This document shows positions 55,193-63,820 of a DNA stretch of 64,000 bases, piece after piece (position 1 is the first letter of the stretch; the number at the start of each line of letters is the position of its first letter). Origin of the DNA: Candidatus Minthosoma equi. Lineage in GTDB: Bacteria; Bacteroidota; Bacteroidia; Bacteroidales; Bacteroidaceae. The notes below the pieces were generated by a model that did not search any database, was not told where the DNA came from, and was given only the letters and a program-made list of their open reading frames with translations. The stretch covers positions 35,504 through 99,503 of the forward strand of contig JAGHUI010000017.1 in the NCBI GenBank assembly GCA_018064885.1. The letters are read 5' to 3'. The position numbers and the translations under genes are program-made.

Positions 55193-55813
55193 ATGAATGA
55201 ACAAGAAAACATATATGAGCTAATAAACATAAGCATTGAGCTGGATTATGAATTGTTAGACGACAATGTGCCTTCTTGCGTCTGTGAGGACGATATTGTT
55301 CTATCAGAAGAAACTGTAGAAACAACTCTGGTGGAACGAGACTCTGATGGGATTCCGATGGGGCAGTCAATGGAGGAGATAAAGGAGAGAGAGGCTATAA
55401 TAGATAAATTTCTGAGAGAATGGAGTACTTCAAATAGTGAAAGAAAGGTTTTCAATAGCATTTTGAACGATTTTATCTATGTTAGAGCCATATCAATAGT
55501 TGAGGCAAAAGAACATTCTTCTAAAAGTTACAAATCCACAAGGGCATTACTGCATCTTGACGAAGTGCTTGAAAAAGCGAGTCCTATTAAAAGGGTTCCA
55601 AAGAAAAGCGATAACAAGAACCAAAGAGAGTTTGTGTATTTTCTTGTGATGATGTATAAACACCAAGAAATTGGAACGATAAAGCTCACAGTTGGTGTTA
55701 AGAAAAACATGAATAAGATACAATATGGAATTAGTGCCCTGAAGCCTGAAGAGCCACTTGTGGATTATTCAAAGTTCACAAAAAACAAAAAGAAACGCAG
55801 CTCACATAAATGA
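55193..55813 (+). CDS. Hypothetical protein, mobile-element type
   Basis: 206 residues, no signal peptide. The acidic N-terminal third is followed by a more conserved half: 'IDKFLREWSTSNSERKVFNS', 'SKSYKSTRALLHLDEVLEKA', 'KKSDNKNQREFVYFLVMMYK' and 'GTIKLTVGVKKN'. I have seen similar halves as a domain of large polyvalent proteins and small orphan proteins in Bacteroidetes mobile elements, where a nuclease-like role has been suggested; this is not established. It is divergent from cassette 2. The Lys-rich end overlaps the proposed antisense terminator. Confidence 0.55.
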   Translation: MNEQENIYELINISIELDYELLDDNVPSCVCEDDIVLSEETVETTLVERDSDGIPMGQSMEEIKEREAIIDKFLREWSTSNSERKVFNSILNDFIYVRAISIVEAKEHSSKSYKSTRALLHLDEVLEKASPIKRVPKKSDNKNQREFVYFLVMMYKHQEIGTIKLTVGVKKNMNKIQYGISALKPEEPLVDYSKFTKNKKKRSSHK

Positions 55814-55929
55814 ACTGCGTAAACTTGCCTCTGTTGCGTGGATCTGTTTACAATCTTAAAAGATGGTGAAGGCTCGAGGCGAGGACTTTTGCGCTACGCG
55901 AATCCAACGAGATGACCACGGCTGTTTTG
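55780..55929 (-). ncRNA. Candidate small RNA antisense to the end of the 55193 gene
   Basis: A minus-strand -7 box TAACTTTG (55942-55935) points into a gene-free stretch. About 110 bp later a 10-bp hairpin (55820-55811 with 55804-55795) is followed by TTCTTTTTGTTTTTT, a good intrinsic terminator. GTAAAC and GTTTAC can pair in the body. No open frame is present in that direction. The RNA would overlap the last codons of the plus-strand gene. Confidence 0.45.
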
Positions 55930-56022
55930 TGTTGCAAAGTTAATACATTTTCTTTGTAAATAAAAGAAAGCAGCGCAATAATTTAATTTTCATGCATATT
56001 TCATTAAAATCTTGATTATATT

Positions 56023-57240
56023 TTGGAACATATATTAGAATTTCCCACTTCAATCATATTGGCACTCGTTTTCATGCTGATACCTATAGCACTGCATAGA
56101 TTTGCAGGCAATAGTGCTGTGGTCAGAACATTAGGCTCTGTGCGCATGGCACGCATCCTGCTTGCTGTGGGAGCTGTAATGCTTGCTGTAGAAGGCACAT
56201 GGTCTGTTCCGCTGCACCAATCATACGCGTTCATAGGCTATGTGCTTGTGATGCTTCTTTCCCTGGGATTGACAGTGGTGAGCGGAATAAAGAAGAAAAA
56301 GAAGGTGGGATTCTTGCTCAACCATCTGGGAATCTTCCTGATCATCTGGGGCGCTTTGTTTGGCTCATCCGATGTGAAACGCTCTAAGATGGTGGTGAAC
56401 AAAGATTATGCCGAGAATTTCTCTTATGCTGATGACGGCCTTGTTGTGCAGCTGCCATTCAGCGTGAAACTCAAAGAGTTCACCGTCGATTACTATCCCG
56501 ATGGCGTGAGTCCGCGCCAGTTCACCAGCAAGATTCTCGTTGACGGCAAAGAGATGAGTGTGGCTGTGAACGAGCCTGTCAGCTACGATGGCTACACGCT
56601 CTTCCAGGAAAGTTACGACCGTGAGTTCGGACAATACACCGTCCTGCAGGTGGTGCGCGATCCTTGGCTGCCAGTCATATACGTTGGCATGCTGCTCCTC
56701 GCCGTCGGCTCCATCATGCTGCTCTTCGGACGCTGGAAACTGAAGCTCGTTGTGCCAGTCACGCTCCTGCTTACGGTGGCATTCACGGCACTCACCGTGG
56801 CAAAAATCAACTTCGGCACACTGATGCCAGCCCTGCGCTCATGGTGGTTCGTGCCACACCTGTTCATATACATGGTAGCATACTCGCTCATGGCATTCGC
56901 CCTCATAATGTGGATTGCAGCAGAGATGAAGAAGAAAGACCAGTGGCGAGAGCTTTCCAACAACCTCATGCGCTCATCCTCAGCCCTTCTCATCATAGGC
57001 ATGCTCACAGGCTCCGTCTGGGCTCGTCAGGCATGGGGCGACTATTGGGCATGGGATCCAAAGGAAAACTGGGCAGCCGTCACCTGGTTCCTCTCGCTGA
57101 TGCATCTTCATCTTCAGGACAAGCGAGGCTGGAAATCCCTCGCCATCCTCATCTTGTCATTCCTCGCTTTGCAGATCACATGGTATGGCGTCAACTATCT
57201 GCCATCTGCCATGAACAGCATGCACACATACATGAAATGA
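56023..57240 (+). CDS. ccsA: ResB/CcsA-like cytochrome c assembly protein
   Basis: 405 residues with about 10 membrane segments. The N-terminal half is ResB-like (four helices, then a soluble domain with 'VNEPVSYDGYTLFQESYD'). The C-terminal half is CcsA-like with the tryptophan-rich haem motif 'WGDYWAWDPKENWAAVTWF'. It would move haem outward and attach it to apocytochrome c. The frame opens after a stop at 56005 and the first ATG (56074) would remove the first helix, so TTG at 56023 is the best start. Usual nrfHA (cytochrome nitrite reductase) neighbours are missing. Confidence 0.85.
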   Translation: MEHILEFPTSIILALVFMLIPIALHRFAGNSAVVRTLGSVRMARILLAVGAVMLAVEGTWSVPLHQSYAFIGYVLVMLLSLGLTVVSGIKKKKKVGFLLNHLGIFLIIWGALFGSSDVKRSKMVVNKDYAENFSYADDGLVVQLPFSVKLKEFTVDYYPDGVSPRQFTSKILVDGKEMSVAVNEPVSYDGYTLFQESYDREFGQYTVLQVVRDPWLPVIYVGMLLLAVGSIMLLFGRWKLKLVVPVTLLLTVAFTALTVAKINFGTLMPALRSWWFVPHLFIYMVAYSLMAFALIMWIAAEMKKKDQWRELSNNLMRSSSALLIIGMLTGSVWARQAWGDYWAWDPKENWAAVTWFLSLMHLHLQDKRGWKSLAILILSFLALQITWYGVNYLPSAMNSMHTYMK

Positions 57241-57298
57241 TCATTCTGCATGGCACTCTCTCCCTCACATGAAGGGCAGGTGACGTCTTGCACCCTTC

Positions 57299-57529
57299 CT
57301 ACGGTTCTCCCAGATATTCCATGATGATTTTCACCTGCTTAGATGTGAAGATCTTGCTTTGCTTGACGTAGCCGGCAGCTTCGAGGGCTTTGACGAGGGC
57401 AGGATTGATTTTTATCCACTTAGCCAGCCTGTTTACGGCAGCGCGTGGGGTGAGGTCGGGTGCATACATCTGTGCCAGCTCCTGCTTGCTCATTGGCACG
57501 ATATCCATGTTCATTTCTTCGTTATACAT
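57299..57529 (-). CDS. DUF4248 domain protein (phage-like switch locus)
   Basis: 76 residues, paralog of 15426-15644, ending 'FTSKQVKIIMEYLGEP'. Its ATG lies inside the last codons of the preceding gene (8-base overlap), which suggests translational coupling. Internal Met codons at 57514, 57508 or 57493 could also be starts. Function unknown; again found right after a replication-type gene. Confidence 0.8.
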   Translation of the reverse strand: MYNEEMNMDIVPMSKQELAQMYAPDLTPRAAVNRLAKWIKINPALVKALEAAGYVKQSKIFTSKQVKIIMEYLGEP

Positions 57530-58439
57530 GTGTGCAAGGGTATTTTTTGTTTAGAATTTCTTTTGCTTTCTTGTCGCCAGCATCTGCCAGCTGTTTCAGT
57601 TGTATCATGAACTTACGTCCGCGCTCTTCGCATTCCTGCTGGAAAAGGCGCTTGCGCTCAGCTTCCTCTTCCTGCTCACGGCGGCGAGCCTCGGCAGCAC
57701 GCTCACGAGCCTGACGCTCAGTGTCTTGCTTCTGTCTTGCAGCCTCAGAGCGCTTACCATGCCATGCAGCAAAATGACGTATGGCATCGCCCATCTCCTT
57801 CCTGTCGCATCCTGAGTTCTGAAGAAAGCGGACGAAGGTAGCGATTTCCTCGCGAAGATCGTTCTCGCTCATGCCATTGTTGGCGCAGAACGTGTCTGCC
57901 CATGCCTTCCTCGACATCATCCTGTCAAGAAGAGAAGAGAGAGCGACGATTTCTTTTACCTTTTCTTTATTTTCTTCTTTATCTATATCTTTATCTTCTC
58001 TATTTAAAGATGTGTTTTTTGGTTCAATGATGCTCTGGTGCATCGTTGATGCATTCATTGATGCACTCATTGACGCATTCATTGATGCACTCGTTGACGC
58101 ACTCGTTAATGATGTTGTTGGCGCATCGCATTCGTCATCAATGAGGATTGTGTAGGTGACGGTTGAGAATCTTCCAATCAGATTCTTCTGGAAGCTGATA
58201 AGTCCTATTTCTGCCAATTCGTCGCGAGCGCTGTTAAGAGATCTTTGTGACAATCCTGTAAATGCTCTCATCTGTGCGTCGCTGATTTCCACCTTGTCGT
58301 TCCACTGAAAGTCGTTGAACACGCATAAGATACGGACATACAGTGTGTTGGCGTTGCACGACAACACCACCTTGTGTAATGCTTTGAACAGATTCACCAT
58401 CCCTGGCACAAGCTGTGAGTTAAGTTTCTGAGTTTCCAT
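57522..58439 (-). CDS. Replication-initiator-like winged-helix protein
   Basis: 305 residues from the ATG at 58439; the longer form starts with TTG. Residues about 20-115 form a winged-helix segment ('KVEISDAQMRAFTGLSQRSL', 'ARDELAEIGLISFQ') like phage/plasmid initiators. A Ser/Ala/Met/Asn repeat linker follows (about 125-150), then a DnaD-like C-terminal helical domain ('WADTFCANNGMSENDLREEI') and a long charged coiled coil (about 240-290). It probably binds DNA and loads replication factors. It is divergent from the S24 repressor, as in phage early regions. Confidence 0.7.
   Translation of the reverse strand: METQKLNSQLVPGMVNLFKALHKVVLSCNANTLYVRILCVFNDFQWNDKVEISDAQMRAFTGLSQRSLNSARDELAEIGLISFQKNLIGRFSTVTYTILIDDECDAPTTSLTSASTSASMNASMSASMNASTMHQSIIEPKNTSLNREDKDIDKEENKEKVKEIVALSSLLDRMMSRKAWADTFCANNGMSENDLREEIATFVRFLQNSGCDRKEMGDAIRHFAAWHGKRSEAARQKQDTERQARERAAEARRREQEEEAERKRLFQQECEERGRKFMIQLKQLADAGDKKAKEILNKKYPCTHV
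58048..58107. repeat. Five tandem 12-bp repeats coding a linker
   Basis: Units GATGCATTCATT, GATGCACTCATT, GACGCATTCATT, GATGCACTCGTT and GACGCACTCGTT code for (M/T)-(N/S)-A-S. Gain or loss of a unit would keep the frame. Confidence 0.85.
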
Positions 58440-58525
58440 ATTGTTCGTTTTTATATAAAAATAATGGGTTTGCACCTCTGACAACCATAAATGTTTGCAT
58501 ATGAAACAAAATAATTGTCAGTTTT

Positions 58526-58557
58526 CTTGTTAAAGTTAGTATTATGTATTACTTTTG
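58526..58557 (+). promoter_or_regulatory. Promoter of the S24 repressor gene
   Basis: CTTG (58526-58529), 20 bp, TACTTTTG (58550-58557). The left operator half-site (58532-58543) lies between the two boxes. Confidence 0.6.
58532..58543. promoter_or_regulatory. Putative operator O1
   Basis: AAAGTTAGTATT, exactly complementary to 58654-58665, within the repressor promoter. Confidence 0.55.
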
Positions 58558-58582
58558 CATCGAAAAAGTTTCAAATGCGGCG

Positions 58583-58614
58583 CAAAGGTAATACATTTTT
58601 CCAAAACGTGCAAG
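58583..58614 (-). promoter_or_regulatory. Promoter of the replication-protein gene
   Basis: Minus strand CTTG (58614-58611), 20 bp, TACCTTTG (58590-58583). It faces the repressor promoter. The two -7 boxes are in a 15-bp inverted repeat with one mismatch (58544-58558 and 58582-58596). Confidence 0.6.
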
Positions 58615-58653
58615 CATTTCATGTAACTTTTTTTTGAGAAAAAATAACGTTGG

Positions 58654-58665
58654 AATACTAACTTT
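58654..58665. promoter_or_regulatory. Putative operator O2
   Basis: AATACTAACTTT, the exact inverse of O1 at 110-bp distance, 17 bp before the repressor ATG. Confidence 0.55.
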
Positions 58666-58682
58666 TTGATTAACAAAAGAAG

Positions 58683-59342
58683 ATGACTGATAAAGAAAAG
58701 TTGATTGCTTTGATAGATCAGTTTGCAAGCGGCAATCAGCAAGAATTTGCAAACATCATAGGCGTGCCTCGCAGCAATATCGCCACATGGATTCATCGCA
58801 ATGCTATTACGGCTGCCGGACGTGAAGCCATCCTCGATGCCTTTCCGCAGGTGAACCGCGACTGGCTGCAGGGACGCATTGGTTCGCGCGGCATTATGAT
58901 TGACGAACCTGAGCCGCAGACCATATCCTTCGAGCTTGACGAACTGGCTCCTGTCTATGAGTCGCTGACTGCCACCTGTGGCATTGCCGAGCAGTTTGAG
59001 CACCCTGAATATGCCACCGAGCATATCCACATTCCTGGTGTTCGTGCCATAGCTGCCTTGCCAGCATCGGGCGAGAGCATGGAGCCGATGATACATGATG
59101 GCGACCTCTGTCTTGTGTCGGGCGAAGTGACTCTCTACGATGTCAGTCCGCATCGCGTCTATCTCATTGTCACCCGTCAAGGCCATCTGATGTTCAAGCG
59201 CATATTCGACGAGGGCAGGACGGCGAAGAAGATTCTCGTGCTTTCAGACAATCCTGACTACATACCTCATGCTGAGCCGATCCTGAAAGCAGACATACTC
59301 CACATCTATCCTCTGGTGTATGTGCTGCACAGAGTGGATTGA
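58683..59342 (+). CDS. CI/LexA-like S24 self-cleaving repressor
   Basis: 219 residues. An N-terminal helix-turn-helix ('NQQEFANIIGVPRSNIATWI', 19-38) is joined to an S24 peptidase domain (about 120-215). The catalytic dyad is Ser132 in 'ASGESMEP' and Lys172 in 'LMFKRI'. A Cys99-Gly100 bond lies 32 residues before the Ser, matching the cleavage-site type of UmuD and P22 c2. It should repress its own and the divergent promoter and be cleaved on RecA activation after DNA damage. Its stop is 4 bp from that of the kinase gene. Confidence 0.88.
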   Translation: MTDKEKLIALIDQFASGNQQEFANIIGVPRSNIATWIHRNAITAAGREAILDAFPQVNRDWLQGRIGSRGIMIDEPEPQTISFELDELAPVYESLTATCGIAEQFEHPEYATEHIHIPGVRAIAALPASGESMEPMIHDGDLCLVSGEVTLYDVSPHRVYLIVTRQGHLMFKRIFDEGRTAKKILVLSDNPDYIPHAEPILKADILHIYPLVYVLHRVD

Positions 59343-59346
59343 GGTG

Positions 59347-62118
59347 TTATCTCACGCTTCGTGCCAAGGTCTTCATGAGCTCATGCACATCAATAGGCTT
59401 GGCAATGTGGCCATTCATGCCGGCACGCTTGGCATCGCGCTTGTCCTCCTCGAAGGCATTGGCAGTCATGGCTATGATAGGAATGCAAGCCTTCTTGCTG
59501 TCAGCCATGCTGCGAATGAAGCGAGTGGCCTCATATCCGTTCATGTTAGGCATCTGTATATCCATGAGAATCAAATCGTAGTAGTTGTCTGGAGCAGCAG
59601 CGAGCATGTCGCAGCAGATCTTGCCATCCTCGGCATGCTCTATCACGAAGCCCTTTTCGCCCAGGATTTCTATGGCAATCTCTGCATTCAGCTCATTGTC
59701 TTCGGCAAGCAGGATGCGCTTGCCTTCAAACAGCTTTGGATCGATTATCACTCCGGCATGATCCGTGAGGTTCTCGCGCTCGGCAATGCGGTGAGGAATG
59801 GTGACGATGAAGGTCGTTCCCTCGCCCTTCTTGCTCTTCACCTCGATGGTGCCGTTCATGAGCATTACGAGTCGCTTAACGATAGGCATTCCAAGTCCGG
59901 TGCCCTCAATCTTCGCATCCGTCGTGTTCTGCTCACGGGCAAACTCCTCGAAGAGATGAGGCAGGAATTCCTCGCTCATGCCCAAGCCTGTGTCGGAGAT
60001 TGTGGTGCGATAGCAAACCCATCCTTCCTTATCGCATGGAATTTCATCTACCTGCATGTGAACCTGTCCCTTAGGAGTGTATTTGTAGGCATTTGAGAGG
60101 ATGTTGATGAACACCTCGCGAAGCTTTATCGGATCACAGTAGATGTATGAGTGCTGCACGTTCAGCTCGCGTGTGAACTTCAGCCCTTTCTTCTCCATCA
60201 TGTCGATGAAGATGGAATATACGATGTCGGAGAACTGATCTGCGCTCCATGCTGTCTCCTCAATCACAACGGTGCCTTTCTCGATGCGAGCCATCTCCAA
60301 TACATTATTTATTATGGATAGCAGCACCATGCTGGCATCTTCAATCTTCTTCAGATAGTCGCGGCATTTCTCTGGATTGTCCATGTTTTTCTCCAGCAAG
60401 TCGCGGAAGCCGATTATGGCGTTCATTGGCGTGCGTATGTCGTGGCTCATGTTGAAGAGGAACGAAGTCTTGGCGTTGTTGGCATCCTCAGCCAGCTTTC
60501 GCGCCTGGGCATCTTTCCTCAGCACAATCTTTGCTCGCTTATATTTCTCGTACATCAGAGCAAGGATGAACGATAGCATTATCAGCAGGACCAGCATTGG
60601 AATCCAAGGCTTCTTCTTCAGGAAATCAAGCACGCTCATTCCATTGTCGCTTGCCGTGATGTATTTCGTGGCGATGTTGTTGCGCTCGTTCTGGCTTAGG
60701 TGGTCGATGCACTTGCTGATGATGGTGATGAGCTCGCGGTCATCCTCCATGCGAGTCACCATGTGCAGAGGCAGCGTCATGTCTGGTATAAAAGTGATTC
60801 TCAGCACGTCATCATCATCCATATTAACTATAGATTGAGCAACGTAATCGTACAGAATGGCTCCATCTACCTTTCCGCTTTTCACAGCATCAATCACGTC
60901 GGCAGAAGTGTCGAAAGTGACGAATTCATATTTGAATTTCTTCCTTACCGTCTTGTTCAGCATAGGAGTGTTATTAGCCAATCCTATGGTCTCCATTGTT
61001 TTCGCATATTTCTGGCTTACAATGGCAATCGATGGCATCATGAAGGCTGGGGAAACAAGAAGATTCTGCTCCTCGGCATACTGCTTTGTGCTGGCAAAAG
61101 CGACGTATAGATCCACTGCAGGATTCTCCTTCAGCACAACCTCGCTTGAGATATTTCCCTTCACAAATTCATATTTCAATCCTGCCTGCTTCATCAGCAC
61201 ATCCACAATGTCCACCACGATTCCTTGGTACTGCCCATTCTCGTACCAAGAGTAAGGACTCCAGTTATTGTCGGTAGCAACTTTGATGGCATTTTCCTTT
61301 GTGGAATGGCGGCGGATGAACTCCTTTTCCTTGTCTGAAAATTCCAGATTATGCCGCTTCTGTACCATGTAGTTATCTTGGAAAAGCTGAACCGTCCACA
61401 TAGACACCGACTGATCCATCTGCATGATGGCATCGTTAATCTGATTGAGCAGTTGCGTGTTGCCTTTCTTCACAATGGCATAAATGTCCTCATGGTCAAA
61501 TGTCTCCAGAATACGGTAATCGCTCACAAGGTGAGTGCCGATAGCACATATAGCATCTATCTTCTTGTCGTCCAGCGCCTTGAACATGCTCTCGAAGCTG
61601 TCATACTCTACAATGGTGCAGTTGAAATTGCTGCGAGCAGCCATGCGACGAATGCGCTCATCCAGAATCTCAGTCTTCACCGTGCCGATGCGCATGCCGT
61701 TGTATGTGCGATAATTCTGAGGCTTGAAGCGCTCGTCGCTGTTGCGCACATAGATGTTCAGGTCGGTGCTGCCGATAGGGTAGGAGTAGTCAAACAGATT
61801 CTCTCTGTCCTTTGTGCGCAGAGCACCTGTCAGCACATCAATCTCGCCCCTTTCGAGCATGGAAAGAGATTCCGCCCACGACTTCTCATAGCCGACATAC
61901 GAAAACTCCATCAGCGAGTATCGTCGTGCCAGCTGAAGGAAGTCGTAGCCATAGCCGCTGCGCTCGCCTTTGCTGTTCTGTTCGTGATAGCCCGGAATGT
62001 TGTAGAATCCCACCTTCACATGGCGTATTTCCTCCTCCGATGCCTGCGACATCAGGACAGACATTGTCCACAACGCAAACATCAGCATGAATCGTATGTA
62101 TTTTCCGTATTCTTTCAT
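59347..62118 (-). CDS. BvgS-like hybrid sensor histidine kinase
   Basis: 923 residues. Signal peptide (1-26), two periplasmic solute-binding (SBP_bac_3-like) domains (about 33-265 and 275-490), one membrane helix (504-523), HisKA with phospho-acceptor His559 in 'FNMSHDIRTPMN', HATPase (about 665-785; 'SDTGLGM', 'GTGLGM') and a receiver (799-923) with Asp853. It senses a small ligand, perhaps an amino acid, and passes phosphate to its own receiver. No DNA-binding output or HPt domain is present, so a separate partner is needed. A promoter box lies 21 bp upstream. Confidence 0.92.
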   Translation of the reverse strand: MKEYGKYIRFMLMFALWTMSVLMSQASEEEIRHVKVGFYNIPGYHEQNSKGERSGYGYDFLQLARRYSLMEFSYVGYEKSWAESLSMLERGEIDVLTGALRTKDRENLFDYSYPIGSTDLNIYVRNSDERFKPQNYRTYNGMRIGTVKTEILDERIRRMAARSNFNCTIVEYDSFESMFKALDDKKIDAICAIGTHLVSDYRILETFDHEDIYAIVKKGNTQLLNQINDAIMQMDQSVSMWTVQLFQDNYMVQKRHNLEFSDKEKEFIRRHSTKENAIKVATDNNWSPYSWYENGQYQGIVVDIVDVLMKQAGLKYEFVKGNISSEVVLKENPAVDLYVAFASTKQYAEEQNLLVSPAFMMPSIAIVSQKYAKTMETIGLANNTPMLNKTVRKKFKYEFVTFDTSADVIDAVKSGKVDGAILYDYVAQSIVNMDDDDVLRITFIPDMTLPLHMVTRMEDDRELITIISKCIDHLSQNERNNIATKYITASDNGMSVLDFLKKKPWIPMLVLLIMLSFILALMYEKYKRAKIVLRKDAQARKLAEDANNAKTSFLFNMSHDIRTPMNAIIGFRDLLEKNMDNPEKCRDYLKKIEDASMVLLSIINNVLEMARIEKGTVVIEETAWSADQFSDIVYSIFIDMMEKKGLKFTRELNVQHSYIYCDPIKLREVFINILSNAYKYTPKGQVHMQVDEIPCDKEGWVCYRTTISDTGLGMSEEFLPHLFEEFAREQNTTDAKIEGTGLGMPIVKRLVMLMNGTIEVKSKKGEGTTFIVTIPHRIAERENLTDHAGVIIDPKLFEGKRILLAEDNELNAEIAIEILGEKGFVIEHAEDGKICCDMLAAAPDNYYDLILMDIQMPNMNGYEATRFIRSMADSKKACIPIIAMTANAFEEDKRDAKRAGMNGHIAKPIDVHELMKTLARSVR

Positions 62119-62138
62119 ATCATCATCATCATTTTTTG

Positions 62139-62172
62139 CAAAGGTAGAAAAAAAGTTTTAATTAATTTCAAA
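62139..62172 (-). promoter_or_regulatory. Promoter of the hybrid kinase gene
   Basis: Minus strand TTTG (62172-62169), 22 bp, TACCTTTG (62146-62139), close to the ATG at 62118. The 265-bp gap to 62383 also holds a TTACTTTG string (62348-62355) that may serve the next gene. Confidence 0.55.
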
Positions 62173-62383
62173 AAACAAAAGAAAACCACAAATCGCATAC
62201 AAATTATTTCTGGTTGACGGATTTATTTGATTAACATACTTCAGATAAAAGATGTATTTTACACTACTAATTCCCCACCAAAAGACAAAAAAAGCATTTC
62301 GTGGGGATTTAATCTTCATAAAACTTGCGTAACTTAATTATTTTTAGTTACTTTGCAACCGTAACAAATTTGCAATTTCTATT

Positions 62384-63820
62384 ATGAGTGTTATAATAGG
62401 ACGAAATCAAGAGACACAAGAACTGATGCGTGCTTACAGGCGCAAGCAGTCGCAGCTCGTTGCCGTCTATGGTCGTCGCCGTGTGGGCAAAACATACCTT
62501 GTTCGTGAATTGTTCAAGGATGAATTCGCCTTTTACCATACGGGAGTATCTCCTGTGGAACTGAAAGACGAGAATCTTCTGGAGGTACAGCTGCGGGAAT
62601 TCAATGCCACCCTCGTCCGTTATGGGGCAGAAGATACAGAACCGCCCACTAATTGGACAAACGCTTTTGAAAGGCTCATAACATTGCTTTCGAAAGTGCC
62701 TAAAGAAAAGAGAATGGTTGTATTCCTTGACGAACTTCCATGGATGGATACACCAAGGTCTGGTTTTATAACAGCATTTGAGCACTTTTGGAATGGATGG
62801 GGCGCAGGACAAGAAAACATGATGCTCATTGTCTGCGGCTCTGCCACATCGTGGATACAAGACAACCTCATCAATTCCTATGGCGGACTATACGACCGTG
62901 TGAACGCTGAGATACAGTTGTCTCCTTTCACTCTCCGCGAAACAGAGGAAATGCTGCGTATGCAGGGTGTTACTTTGTCACGTTATGATGTGCTGCAACT
63001 GTATATGGCTGTTGGTGGAATTCCTATGTACCTCAGTTACATAGAGCCAGGGCTCAGTCTTGCACAGATTATCGACAAACTGTATTTCGCGCACAAAGCG
63101 AAGCTCAAGAACGAATTTAATCGATTGTTCAATTCTATATTCCGTTCGCCAGACAAGTACGTTGCAACCATCAGAATGCTGGCAAAACTTCATAAAGGGT
63201 ACAGCCGTGATGACATCTCCAAGAAGTTGCAGACATCAGGTAAAGACTTGACCAAACTGTTGCGCACATTAGAGGCAAGCGACTTCATTGAGTGTTACAG
63301 ACCTTTTGAAAATGATAACCGCCATCTGCTCTATCGCCTTATCGATCCCTTCTGCTTGTTCTACCTCACACAGGTGGAACGCAAAAGACGAGGTGAGAAC
63401 TTCTGGCGCGACAATGAGAACAGTCCTGCACTTGCACCATGGAGAGGTTATGCGTTTGAAGATGCTTGTCTCAAACATGTGGAACAAATAAAGAAAGCGA
63501 TGGGAGTCAGCGGAGTAGCATCAGATAACTCTGCATGGACATTGCAAGGTGTGCAGGATCAAAAAGGCATGCAAATAGATTTGATTATTGAACGTTCAGA
63601 TCGTGTTATAAACCTTTGCGAGATGAAATTTGTGAATACGAACTTTGAAGTAAAGAAAGAATATAAAACCGTTTTGTCTGAACGACTGAACTGGATAACA
63701 TCCCATGTCAAAAAGAATCAGAACGTCCAGATGACACTCGTTACAACATACGGACTAAAACAGGGTATTCACAGTGGAATATTCCAAAGAACTATAACAC
63801 TTGACAATTTGTTTGATTAA
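62384..63820 (+). CDS. AAA ATPase with C-terminal DUF234 nuclease-like domain
   Basis: 478 residues. Residues 1-215 are an AAA/STAND-type ATPase: Walker A 'GRRRVGKT' (30-37), Walker B 'MVVFLDELPWMD', and sensor 'LIVCGSATSW'. A winged-helix middle follows ('YSRDDISKKLQTSGKDLTKL'), then a DUF234 region (about 310-475) with 'QIDLIIERSDRVINLCEMKF', the D-x-E-x-K pattern of PD-(D/E)xK nucleases. These proteins are widespread in Bacteroidetes and archaea; their role is unknown, possibly linked to defence or mobile elements. The 180 bp after it up to the window end hold no visible gene. Confidence 0.88.
   Translation: MSVIIGRNQETQELMRAYRRKQSQLVAVYGRRRVGKTYLVRELFKDEFAFYHTGVSPVELKDENLLEVQLREFNATLVRYGAEDTEPPTNWTNAFERLITLLSKVPKEKRMVVFLDELPWMDTPRSGFITAFEHFWNGWGAGQENMMLIVCGSATSWIQDNLINSYGGLYDRVNAEIQLSPFTLRETEEMLRMQGVTLSRYDVLQLYMAVGGIPMYLSYIEPGLSLAQIIDKLYFAHKAKLKNEFNRLFNSIFRSPDKYVATIRMLAKLHKGYSRDDISKKLQTSGKDLTKLLRTLEASDFIECYRPFENDNRHLLYRLIDPFCLFYLTQVERKRRGENFWRDNENSPALAPWRGYAFEDACLKHVEQIKKAMGVSGVASDNSAWTLQGVQDQKGMQIDLIIERSDRVINLCEMKFVNTNFEVKKEYKTVLSERLNWITSHVKKNQNVQMTLVTTYGLKQGIHSGIFQRTITLDNLFD

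Noticed and set aside
55860..55945. tRNA-like or attachment-site sequence
   Set aside because: No acceptor stem, T-loop (GTTCRA) or matching direct repeat was found.
58048..58107. Possible CRISPR-like repeats
   Set aside because: The 12-bp units are contiguous without spacers and code a protein linker.
14196..59342. An intact prophage
   Set aside because: No terminase, portal, capsid, tail or integrase gene lies in the window, and housekeeping operons separate the phage-like parts.
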